The notes: generated by a model not told the origin, from the sequence alone. Shown: positions 1 through 6,178, numbered from the stretch's first letter. The stretch is 9,302 bases of DNA from an uncultured Chlamydiaceae bacterium (GCA_945957185.1 CAMFKA010000076.1:1-9302); one strand, 5' to 3'. Numbers and translations are program-made.

Positions 1-24
1 ACAGCTCCTACGTCGCAGTGGGCT

Positions 25-90
25 ATAAAATCAGTCGCGCTCGCGCTCTAGCTGCGATTTTCCTTCAGATTTTCCTTAAGTTGACACCAT
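25..90. repeat. Left arm of 66-bp inverted repeat
   Basis: This stretch matches the reverse complement of 9237-9302 at 62 of 66 positions. The mismatches are at 56, 61, 67 and 68, so 25-55 (31 bp) and 69-90 (22 bp) are perfect. It contains GC-alternating GCGCGCTCGCGC-like sequence and a short internal tandem repeat of gattttcctt (56-65 and 68-77 region). Just beyond the arm, atcgttcct at 117-125 also matches the other copy, where it directly adjoins the arm, so the left copy may carry an extra segment of about 27 nt. The right arm stops at the window edge and may continue outside. It is most simply a dispersed intergenic repeat present in opposite orientations; no coding potential was seen. 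Confidence 0.9.
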
Positions 91-193
91 TGCCCCCGCG
101 CCTCCGCGTTCTTGCTATCGTTCCTTGAAGATTGATTTTCTAATTTGAACAAGGAAATGAATTGCTCTTTTCAAATTCGGTAGAATCAGACAT

Positions 194-205
194 ACTACCG
201 GTAGT
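194..205. promoter_or_regulatory. 12-bp perfect palindrome upstream of 227-943
   Basis: ACTACCGGTAGT reads the same on both strands. It lies 10 nt upstream of a strong ribosome binding site (GAAGGAG, 215-221, 5 nt before the ATG) and 8 nt after a -10-like TAGAAT (181-186). An 8-bp inverted pair, AATTTGAA (142-149) and TTCAAATT (170-177), lies just upstream. The position would suit an operator or a 5' untranslated hairpin for the lepB operon. No -35 element at good spacing was found, and chance is possible for a 12-mer. Confidence 0.3.
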
Positions 206-226
206 TATTGTGTTGAAGGAGTCGCC

Positions 227-943
227 ATGTTTAGAAAAATTTTCGCTCTACTTTTATTACTCCCGTTGCTCATCTGCGCGCAAGAAGGGATGATATTGCG
301 CGATAATTTATCGAAAGCGCAACCGGGCGACTATATTGTCACCATGCAAGGAAAAAACTACACCGTCCTGCTTATTCAAGCGAAAACTTACAATTCCCTC
401 ACCATTCAAGAGATCACCACCACCACAAGCAAGCTTAAAACAGAGCAATATCCCAACTGGAAGAAATGGGTGGAAGGGGGAGGCCCCGGCAGTACCTCAT
501 GGGTGCAATACACCATCGACCTCAACAACGGACTGTTACAAAATTTCAAATCGCTTCAAAAAACAGGATGGACAGACCTCCCTCAAAGAGAAAATTTTTT
601 AACTACCCTCCTCAACTTGAAACTTAAGAAGATTCCCATCCAAAATCGAAAGAAATATGGGATGGACATCATTACAGGAACCGATGACCCCACGCGCGTC
701 TGGCAACCTAAGATGGTCGTAGAAGGGCGTCAAATTGACGGCGTTCTCTTCGATGCCTGGAAGACACAGTGGCCTAATGACAACACTGAAATGGCTGGGC
801 GTACAGTGGAGATCTATCTCCCCTCCGATGACGGGCATTACCCCTCCTACTTCCCCTACTGGCTGCAGATTAGCGGAACTATCGGCAAAGCAAAAGTCAG
901 GATCATTGATTCTGGAACTCAACTCAAATCCCCCCACTACTAA
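227..943 (+). CDS. Exported protein of unknown function, first gene of lepB operon
   Basis: A 238-residue protein. The N-terminus MFRKIFALLLLLPLLICA is a clear signal peptide (two basic residues, a leucine-rich core, probable cleavage after Ala18 before QEG). Cys17 gives a weak lipobox-like LLIC, but Ile at -1 is atypical, so I favour signal peptidase I cleavage over lipoprotein processing. The mature part is soluble, Thr/Lys-rich early (ITTTTSKLK near residue 65) and Trp/Tyr/Pro-rich in the second half (GTDDPTRVW near 150, then a C-terminal half that looks beta-rich). I recognise no catalytic motif. The start at 227 is supported by GAAGGAG 5 nt upstream. The next gene, lepB, starts 17 nt after the stop with its own AAGGA, so the two are likely co-transcribed. 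A periplasmic or outer-envelope location is inferred. Function is unknown. Confidence 0.85.
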   Translation: MFRKIFALLLLLPLLICAQEGMILRDNLSKAQPGDYIVTMQGKNYTVLLIQAKTYNSLTIQEITTTTSKLKTEQYPNWKKWVEGGGPGSTSWVQYTIDLNNGLLQNFKSLQKTGWTDLPQRENFLTTLLNLKLKKIPIQNRKKYGMDIITGTDDPTRVWQPKMVVEGRQIDGVLFDAWKTQWPNDNTEMAGRTVEIYLPSDDGHYPSYFPYWLQISGTIGKAKVRIIDSGTQLKSPHY

Positions 944-960
944 GCTATAAGGACGTATCC

Positions 961-2856
961 ATGTTTCCTTTCTCAAAAACTCTCTCTTTATCGAAATGCA
1001 GACGCATCATGCGTCACGCTCAAAATCTTTATGAGAAGCATGGAAAATCCCTTCCCCCAAAACCCTTAGCCAAGTGTGAAGCGTTATTAGCAGAACTCGA
1101 TGGCGCTTTGTTGTCACAGAATCGGGAACGCGCTAGCGAGCTAGCACCACTAGTTGAAGAGTTCTCCCGCGAGTATTTAGAGCCTCAAAACAGTGTACGT
1201 GACAAAACGTTGGGATGGTTGGAAGCGATTGGAGCCTTAGTTTTAGCAATCATTGCCGCGGTCGTCATTCGTCAAATGTGGTTTGAACTGTATGAGATTC
1301 CCACCGGATCGATGCGCCCCACTTACCGTGAAAAAGACCACCTTACCGTCTCTAAAACACAATTTGGCCTTAACATCCCTTTACAATCGAAACATTTGCT
1401 ATTTGATCCGGCTCTCGTCGAACGCACAGGTGTCGTCACCTTCAGCGCAGAAGGAATGCCCATTGCAGATGCCGAAACCACTTGTTTCTATTTTCTTCCC
1501 TGCACAAAACGATTGATTAAACGGATGATCGCTCTTCCGGGTGACACACTCTACTTTTATGGCGGAAAACTCTACGGTATCGACAAGGATGGTCATCCAC
1601 TTGAAATCTTGCAAGACCCCGCCACAATGGGACAATTGGAACATTTGCCTTTCATGAACTTTGAGGGCGATGTCGAAAACCCTAATGGGAAAGAGTTTCT
1701 TTTTCTCCACAATAGAATCGCCATTGGAAAATTGGAAGTAGGCGGTTTCGGAGAACTTGTGGGCTCTGTTTTTGACGGAAAAGAGTGGATTAAAGACAAT
1801 CCATTTGCTCAAAAAGCTCCTCACAATACTGTACAGACATTTAGTGACTGGTTCGGCATTCGCAATTTCGCTATGGCGCGGCTGTTGACAAAAGAGCAAA
1901 TGCAAGAAGTGTCTGATTTCGATCTCAAAGAGGTCGGAGATGGCATTTTATACCTTGAATTGCGACACACCCCCTCCCTTAATGTCCCTCCGCCGATGAT
2001 GATCAGTAACGGATTCACTAGAACAGCGATGTTGAATGGTTTCCGCACATTCATTCCCCTACAACAGCAGCATCTGGATGCCATCATGGACAACATGTAC
2101 ACCGCGCGTCTCGTCTTCAAGAATGGACAAGCGCAGCGGTATAGCTTGCAGATGCAGCCTTGCGGGCCATTTTGCCCAAAATTCCCCAATGTTGCCGACG
2201 GCACCTACGAATTTTATCACGGCAAACTTCAAAAAGTGGGTTTTGGAGGAGTGTTATCAGCAGTAGACGGAAACAATCCTTTACTGGAAAGAACACCCGA
2301 AAATATTCAACGGTTGTTTAATTTGGGAATCGAAATGAACACTCATTACGAACCTAAAGGAAAACAGCAGATCTACTACCCAAATCGCTACGCCTACATG
2401 CGAGATAATGAATTATATGTCCTGGGGATCCCGCTCTTCAAAAAAGACGATCTCGTTCTAACGGATTTTCTGAAAAAAGAGATAGATCGAGAGTCGAATA
2501 GCAATCCCCTGCGTCCCTATGTCGCATTCAAGGATTACGGCCCCCCTCCCAGCACGGAATTTATCCAAACTTTTGGGCTAAAAGTCCCCGAAAAAGGGTA
2601 CTATGTCCTAGGGGATAACCACGCGATGAGCGGCGATAGCCGCGTCTTTGGGTTTGTTCCGGAAGACAATCTCCAAGGAGTGCCAAGTTTTATCTTGTGG
2701 CCATTTGGTGAGCGTTGGGGATTCCCGGCAAACAACGATTACCCTGTATTTGTGCTGCCGCGCATGATTATTTGGGCTGTCGTTGCGCTGATTTTGGGGG
2801 CTTGGTGGCTGTGGCACCGTCGCCGGATTCGGCAGCCTATCTTCAAGAAAATTTGA
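961..2856 (+). CDS. lepB: Signal peptidase I, chlamydial long form
   Basis: Type I signal peptidase (S26 family), which removes signal peptides from exported proteins at the outer face of the inner membrane by a Ser/Lys dyad. Seen: an N-terminal cytoplasmic segment of about 85 residues, one membrane span (about 88-104), then the nucleophile box EIPTGSMRPT with Ser117, the general-base box RLIKRMIALPGD with Lys187, and the late box YVLGDNHAMSGDSRVFG with Gly558-Asp559-Ser560-Arg561. A second hydrophobic span (about 602-619) and a basic tail (HRRRIRQ) end the protein. About 370 residues separate Lys187 from the GDSR box, far more than in ordinary LepB (E. coli LepB is 324 residues in total). 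At 631 residues it matches the enlarged chlamydial form. All key residues are present. TAAGGA (948-953) sits 7 nt before the ATG. No clear terminator follows. Confidence 0.96.
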   Translation: MFPFSKTLSLSKCRRIMRHAQNLYEKHGKSLPPKPLAKCEALLAELDGALLSQNRERASELAPLVEEFSREYLEPQNSVRDKTLGWLEAIGALVLAIIAAVVIRQMWFELYEIPTGSMRPTYREKDHLTVSKTQFGLNIPLQSKHLLFDPALVERTGVVTFSAEGMPIADAETTCFYFLPCTKRLIKRMIALPGDTLYFYGGKLYGIDKDGHPLEILQDPATMGQLEHLPFMNFEGDVENPNGKEFLFLHNRIAIGKLEVGGFGELVGSVFDGKEWIKDNPFAQKAPHNTVQTFSDWFGIRNFAMARLLTKEQMQEVSDFDLKEVGDGILYLELRHTPSLNVPPPMMISNGFTRTAMLNGFRTFIPLQQQHLDAIMDNMYTARLVFKNGQAQRYSLQMQPCGPFCPKFPNVADGTYEFYHGKLQKVGFGGVLSAVDGNNPLLERTPENIQRLFNLGIEMNTHYEPKGKQQIYYPNRYAYMRDNELYVLGIPLFKKDDLVLTDFLKKEIDRESNSNPLRPYVAFKDYGPPPSTEFIQTFGLKVPEKGYYVLGDNHAMSGDSRVFGFVPEDNLQGVPSFILWPFGERWGFPANNDYPVFVLPRMIIWAVVALILGAWWLWHRRRIRQPIFKKI

Positions 2857-2911
2857 AAGTTGATCTTTTTCACGAGTTCAGTTTGTGCATTGGATGAGTT
2901 TTTCTCGAGAT
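2857..2911. other. lepB 3' flank, no gene
   Basis: After the lepB stop, 55 nt of unremarkable sequence contain short T-runs but no convincing hairpin followed by a U-tract. This is the left end of a 517-nt stretch (2857-3373) with no intact gene. The rest of that stretch is taken up by the operator-like array, the ATPase remnant, the AACGAT array and the promoter described separately. 3138-3186 and 3248-3314 show nothing beyond high AT content. Confidence 0.5.
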
Positions 2912-2970
2912 ATTTATACCCGTTTATATCAGATTTTAGATATAAACGAGTATAAATGAGTATAAGTTAG
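2912..2970. promoter_or_regulatory. Operator-like array: 19-bp inverted repeat plus three 10-bp direct repeats
   Basis: Arms 2912-2930 and 2939-2957 are inverted copies with 18 of 19 matches around an 8-nt centre (agatttta). The right arm is also part of three adjoining 10-bp repeats, tataaacgag (2941-2950), tataaatgag (2951-2960) and tataagttag (2961-2970), one helical turn apart. Read on the minus strand, the left arm holds matching units. The array overlaps -10-like TATAAA sequences and ends next to AGGTGA (2969-2974), a ribosome binding site 6 nt before the ATG at 2981. This geometry fits binding of a multimeric repressor to the promoter of the gene that began at 2981. A hairpin in RNA is also possible. 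Confidence 0.65.
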
Positions 2971-2980
2971 GTGAAAAACG

Positions 2981-3137
2981 ATGGATGTTATCCAAAATCC
3001 CTTCTCTCCCGGTGCAGGTGCCCCCCCTCCAGAACTAGTAGGTCGCGATCCTATTCTTCATGAAGCACGCACACGGAGAGCTCGCTTTTACCGTACCTCT
3101 TTTTGATGAATTTTTGATTAGGACTATTCCAAATTAG
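2981..3137 (+). pseudogene. Internally deleted AAA+ ATPase gene (first and last codons only)
   Basis: The ATG at 2981 opens with the N-terminus NPFSPGAGAPPPELVGRD, which I recognise as the conserved start of a family of stand-alone AAA+/ORC-like ATP-binding proteins (usually several hundred residues). In those, this stretch comes shortly before Walker A. Here homology stops at HEAR (to 3070) and that frame ends at TGA 3104-3106. In the +1-shifted frame, 3069-3137 reads AHGELAFTVPLFDEF and on to a TAG, which resembles the C-terminal winged-helix end of the same family. So the middle, with Walker A, Walker B and arginine finger, is gone and the two ends meet out of frame. The junction holds the direct repeat gcac-gcac (3065-3072), consistent with a slippage or short-homology deletion. 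Family assignment is from memory of the motifs. A 41-residue peptide could still be translated. Confidence 0.72.
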
Positions 3138-3186
3138 AGCCTATTTTGCTTACGCTCCGCTTGATTATAACAATTTTTGTCATTTC

Positions 3187-3247
3187 ATCGTTTTATCGTT
3201 TTTGTTAAATCAAATTTGATCTCAACGATGTAACGATGTAACGATAA
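3187..3247. repeat. Two opposed arms of AACGAT hexamers at 8-bp spacing
   Basis: The plus strand has AACGAT at 3224, 3232 and 3240. The minus strand has the same hexamer at 3192-3187 and 3200-3195. Every copy within an arm is exactly 8 bp from the next. The arms 3187-3200 and 3224-3237 are inverted copies at 12 of 14 positions, and between them lies the perfect palindrome ATCAAATTTGAT (3209-3220). The whole sits about 70 bp upstream of the promoter at 3315-3343 and about 50 bp after the ATPase remnant. It could be an operator or a protein-binding array. It is too small and too short in unit to be a CRISPR. Confidence 0.55.
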
Positions 3248-3314
3248 TTTTGCGAATCCTCGACCCTCAAAAATTTCATTCTGTTAGTGTAAAATTTAAA
3301 TTTTCACTAAATAG

Positions 3315-3343
3315 TTTACAAAAAAATAAATATATGCTACAAT
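3315..3343 (+). promoter_or_regulatory. Sigma-70-like promoter for 3374-3817
   Basis: TTTACA (3315-3320) and TACAAT (3338-3343) are separated by 17 nt, close to the consensus -35 and -10 with optimal spacing, in an A-rich spacer. Transcription would begin near 3350, leaving a leader of about 24 nt with AGTGAG-like sequence (3362-3367) before the ATG at 3374. Confidence 0.6.
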
Positions 3344-3373
3344 TTGTTTAAATTATTAAAAAGTGAGTGTTTT

Positions 3374-3817
3374 ATGGCCGTTTTTCTAAAACAAGCGTAC
3401 AACAGTTTGGGGTTTTATTCTGACAGAACAATGATTACCATTGAAAATGAACTATCTGTTACGCAAATGAAAACCACACATAATTCGTACGACAACCGCA
3501 TAGATTCTAAAACTTCATTCATAAAAAAATGTCTTAATTACGGTGCCTTAGCAGGATACATCCCTGTAATTGGAACTATAGTTGGAATTGCAAGAATTAT
3601 ATTTGGGTCTATGGCCCTTGAAGATTCAAAAAATTCATACCTTGATGGGGAAGGAAGATTAAACAAACTTAAACAATTTGGTAATGCTCAGATCTGCAGA
3701 GGTGCAATCGAAACGCTGTCGTTAGGATGTGTGTTCATCATTCCCGACTTGTTCGCCACTACGGTACGTTTTTGTTCCAGTTCACCTCAGCCACAAAGAG
3801 AAGCAAAAATCGTATAG
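3374..3817 (+). CDS. Small membrane protein with two hydrophobic lobes (chlamydial type)
   Basis: A 147-residue protein of unknown function. The first ~55 residues are polar. Two hydrophobic segments follow: about 57-79 (GALAGYIPVIGTIVGIARII) and about 113-133 (ETLSLGCVFIIPDLFATTV), joined by a charged loop of about 33 residues (LEDSKNSYLDGEGRLNKLK). A short polar tail ends the protein. Paired segments of the forms GxIPxxGTxxGIxRIIxG and RGxxExLxLGxxxxxPDL look familiar from Parachlamydia-like genomes. The layout also recalls inclusion membrane (Inc) proteins, though the loop is long for a classic bilobed Inc domain. I chose the ATG at 3374: an upstream in-frame TTG at 3344 would start inside the promoter's -10 region. 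Codons are markedly AT-rich compared with lepB and valS, which suggests acquisition or fast evolution. It is monocistronic, converging on the phosphatase gene. Confidence 0.7.
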   Translation: MAVFLKQAYNSLGFYSDRTMITIENELSVTQMKTTHNSYDNRIDSKTSFIKKCLNYGALAGYIPVIGTIVGIARIIFGSMALEDSKNSYLDGEGRLNKLKQFGNAQICRGAIETLSLGCVFIIPDLFATTVRFCSSSPQPQREAKIV

Positions 3818-3828
3818 TCCGCACATTC

Positions 3829-3857
3829 ACGAAATGCCAGGCCGGGGACGGCCTGGC
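3829..3857. terminator. 9-bp GC hairpin between convergent genes, possible bidirectional terminator
   Basis: The stem gccaggccg (3836-3844) pairs perfectly with cggcctggc (3849-3857) around a ggga tetraloop. It lies 18 nt after the stop of the + gene and 19 nt after the stop of the - gene, where a shared terminator would be expected. No strong U-run follows on either strand, so termination is uncertain. The left part, 3829-3848, matches 9214-9233 (next to the window-end repeat) at 18 of 20 positions, so the hairpin may belong to a dispersed repeat family. Confidence 0.45.
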
Positions 3858-3876
3858 TACTCTAATCAAATTGATC

Positions 3877-4803
3877 TCAAGTTTTTTCAGTAAGAAGAAG
3901 CTTTCTTGCATATTCAAATAGCATCGTCAATTGCTCTTCCCTTTGAACACACTCCGGTCCTCTTTGATCTCGCAATGTGAGCACCAAACCCGCTATATAA
4001 CTTTTGAAATTGCTGTCGTTAATTTCACCGGAGCTAACTAACGCTTTGATCGCACACGCGACTATCAATGTTCCGGTTCTACCCACTCCCGCTCTGCAGT
4101 GAACAACGAGTGGACTTGAAGAAAATAGCGTACGTAGCTTCTCAACTTTATCCACCAAAGCCTCTAATTTGCTTAGAGAAATCGATTTAAAATCTCTCCA
4201 CGCCTCAGCTTTTATGTAAATAAACTCATGAGGGGGGAACTCTCCTCCGCTGTGGGGGGACAAAATGTGATTCGTAGAGAGGTAAGCTTCCTGCGATTCT
4301 TCTAAGCTTTTCAATTTAATATCAAAATTGATTCCGGTAGCCCCTGCACGAAACCCGACTCTTTCATCATTATGAATATAATCATCACAAATTTCTTCCG
4401 GAGATGTGAGATTAAAAACAGCGGGAATATGGTGTTCGATGAGAGTGCGCCAGAAGAGCTCTTCTCGCAACAAACCCATTTCCATATGACAGTGGGGAGC
4501 TTGTGTTGCGATGAAAGGATGACCTGCTATCAACTCCACATGGTTCGCATTAAAAAAATAGTCGTTTATCTTCAACATAGTAGCTTTAGGAGGGAGATTA
4601 TTACTAAATCTATCTACTTTATGTAGCTTGTCTCCAATTTCATATGTAAGAGAGATTCGGCATTGTGGTTTAGAATGCCCTTTAAGTCTTTTAAAAATGT
4701 TTGAATCGTCTTCTTTGTCAATTCCAACGATCTCTTTATTGATGTATTCCAACCGACTGACGACCGCGTCGGTTAATAGTGTCGGTATTCCTGATGCTGA
4801 CAT
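3877..4803 (-). CDS. Classical (eukaryotic-type) protein tyrosine phosphatase
   Basis: A 308-residue Cys-based protein tyrosine phosphatase of the receptor/PTP1B/YopH fold, hydrolysing phosphotyrosine. Seen: the P-loop VHCRAGVGRTGT with nucleophile Cys236 and Arg242; FIATQAP near 97-103 (the YIATQGP motif); DRFSNNLPP at 64-72 in the place of the pTyr-loop NRYxxxLP; ELFWR at 115-119 (DFWR); and a Q-loop QRGPECVQREEQ with Gln287 and Gln291. The general-acid loop reads W202-R203-D204 rather than WPD, keeping the Asp but losing the Pro. Phe66 replaces the usual substrate-stacking Tyr. No signal peptide is present. A host-directed secreted effector is inferred from the family (YopH, SptP) and the setting. 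The ATG at 4803 has GAGG 4 nt upstream and follows the 449-residue gene by 25 nt, so the two are likely one operon. A dual-specificity enzyme is less likely given the Q-loop and FIATQAP. Confidence 0.9.
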   Translation of the reverse strand: MSASGIPTLLTDAVVSRLEYINKEIVGIDKEDDSNIFKRLKGHSKPQCRISLTYEIGDKLHKVDRFSNNLPPKATMLKINDYFFNANHVELIAGHPFIATQAPHCHMEMGLLREELFWRTLIEHHIPAVFNLTSPEEICDDYIHNDERVGFRAGATGINFDIKLKSLEESQEAYLSTNHILSPHSGGEFPPHEFIYIKAEAWRDFKSISLSKLEALVDKVEKLRTLFSSSPLVVHCRAGVGRTGTLIVACAIKALVSSGEINDSNFKSYIAGLVLTLRDQRGPECVQREEQLTMLFEYARKLLLTEKT

Positions 4804-4828
4804 TTATCCTCACGAACTAGCATTAATG

Positions 4829-6178
4829 TTAATATTCACACCTGAGCAAGCCTTCTTGCACCTTTACCGGCTCTTTATAAACAAAATCTCCTTGGAATTT
4901 TTGGTGTAGCAGATAGGCAGGCAGATAGACGACGCCCGTATTCCAAAATTGATGGGTTCTGAGAGATTTTTCAACTAGAATACCATTCTCAATGACGTGT
5001 TGAGTCTCTGCAGCTCCAAAAGGCAAATGCAGCGAGCTTAGCAGAGGGGTTTGCCATTTGTTGGGGATCTTTTTGATAAGAGAAAATATGAATCTGCAAG
5101 CACCTTCCGGTTCCGTATCCAGAAGGTGTATCTTGAACAAATTCGGCATTTTCCAGCTTCCTACAACCGCTTCAATTTTTTCGTGGGACCACTTTGCGCA
5201 GTTTTCTGACTCGATCTGATAAACAAAATTTCCTACTCTTGACGAGCGTATATCCTGTGCGATCTCATGCATTAGATCAAATCCTTGCTCTGAAGTCAAG
5301 GAAAATGAGTACTGCGCATGCTGTCGATGGGTATAGTAGACATTTTCGTCCGGATACGCCACTGTGGCGGGAACTGTGCGGCAGAAGAACGATAAGTTCT
5401 CTATGACTGACCCCGGAAACTGATAAGCGAATTTTCCAAAATCGTAGATAGCGTAACAGCTGTTCCCCATGGGGATGGCGAGCTCGATGTAGGCGTGGGT
5501 CTTTTCGAAATCAAGCGATGGGCTACTCCTGGATGCTGTCGCTGCAACATTCCAAACCTGACCGTCCATATGAGCGCCGTAGCGCTCTTTAGCCTCTGCA
5601 AGCGTTAACACTTGCAATCGGGGCAAATATTTCCACCATCCCGGCTGGTCAACATCGATGATGCGGTAGTCTCTGGCAGCAGCATCCCACCATCCGAGGC
5701 GGTGAACGTTCCAATTGATCACTCCGTCGGCCATGAATTCGAGATTCCCGACGCGAAGGCCCTTGTGTTTAAAGATGTCGAAGATTTGGTCGATAGTGAG
5801 GCGATAATTCCCTCGAAAGCACACCTCTTCTCTACCGTCTAAGATGTTGTGTTCGATTCCCTCAAAAGGGAGGGTGACTTTGTCGGGATATATTTTGATG
5901 ATATTACCACCTTGCAGGCCGATACGGCCGTTGAGGTGACATTGAACCAGCTTTTTTTGTAGTTCGGGGTACTCTATAAAGAGCTGAGGGTGGATCCCAT
6001 CGCGAATCACCCACTTAAAGAATGCAGACTGCAGATGGGGGTCGCGTAAGAGATGTTCCAAAAAGTCTGTGCGCGTGGCGGTGTAAGTGAGATAATCGAC
6101 CTCTTTAGGCGTTAGCTCCTTATCTTGGATCAACGGTTGTTTTTCCTTCCACTCGCGAGCAGTTATCAGGATATCCAT
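4829..6178 (-). CDS. Protein of unknown function, possible permuted papain-like domain
   Basis: A 449-residue soluble protein with no signal peptide or membrane span, first gene of an operon with the tyrosine phosphatase. AAGGAG (6190-6185) lies 6 nt before the ATG. Residues 1-215 hold a Trp-rich middle (INWNVHRLGWWDAAARDYRI at 154-173, then QPGWWKYLPRL). Residues 225-340 show a pattern that suggests a permuted NlpC/P60, LRAT or PPPDE-like fold: THAYIEL with His228 at the start of a strand, CYAIYDFGKFA, then about 100 residues later YQIESENCAKWSHEKIE with Asn-Cys327. In LRAT-type proteins a His precedes an NC motif by about this distance. The Cys is embedded as NCxxxxxxxxI, as in that superfamily. 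This is a hypothesis from spacing and pattern, not a recognised hit. The product would be a protease, deamidase or acyltransferase. Its partner argues for a host-interaction role. Confidence 0.8.
   Translation of the reverse strand: MDILITAREWKEKQPLIQDKELTPKEVDYLTYTATRTDFLEHLLRDPHLQSAFFKWVIRDGIHPQLFIEYPELQKKLVQCHLNGRIGLQGGNIIKIYPDKVTLPFEGIEHNILDGREEVCFRGNYRLTIDQIFDIFKHKGLRVGNLEFMADGVINWNVHRLGWWDAAARDYRIIDVDQPGWWKYLPRLQVLTLAEAKERYGAHMDGQVWNVAATASRSSPSLDFEKTHAYIELAIPMGNSCYAIYDFGKFAYQFPGSVIENLSFFCRTVPATVAYPDENVYYTHRQHAQYSFSLTSEQGFDLMHEIAQDIRSSRVGNFVYQIESENCAKWSHEKIEAVVGSWKMPNLFKIHLLDTEPEGACRFIFSLIKKIPNKWQTPLLSSLHLPFGAAETQHVIENGILVEKSLRTHQFWNTGVVYLPAYLLHQKFQGDFVYKEPVKVQEGLLRCEY

Noticed and set aside
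599..976. Minus-strand open frame over the exported-protein gene, and similar frames opposite lepB and valS
   Set aside because: They overlap well-supported genes, lack ribosome binding sites and family features, and are by-products of the coding strand.
2857..2911. Rho-independent terminator after lepB
   Set aside because: T-runs are present but no GC stem precedes them.
2981..3106. Intact 41-codon small protein
   Set aside because: Its start matches a large ATPase family and the out-of-frame DNA immediately after matches the end of that family, so a deletion remnant explains it better.
3187..3247. Degenerate CRISPR array
   Set aside because: Units are 6 bp at 8-bp period and change strand in the middle; there are no spacers or cas genes.
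3344..3373. TTG start at 3344 extending the small membrane protein by 10 residues
   Set aside because: The TTG directly follows the -10 hexamer TACAAT (3338-3343), upstream of the likely transcription start. The ATG at 3374 has a plausible ribosome binding site.
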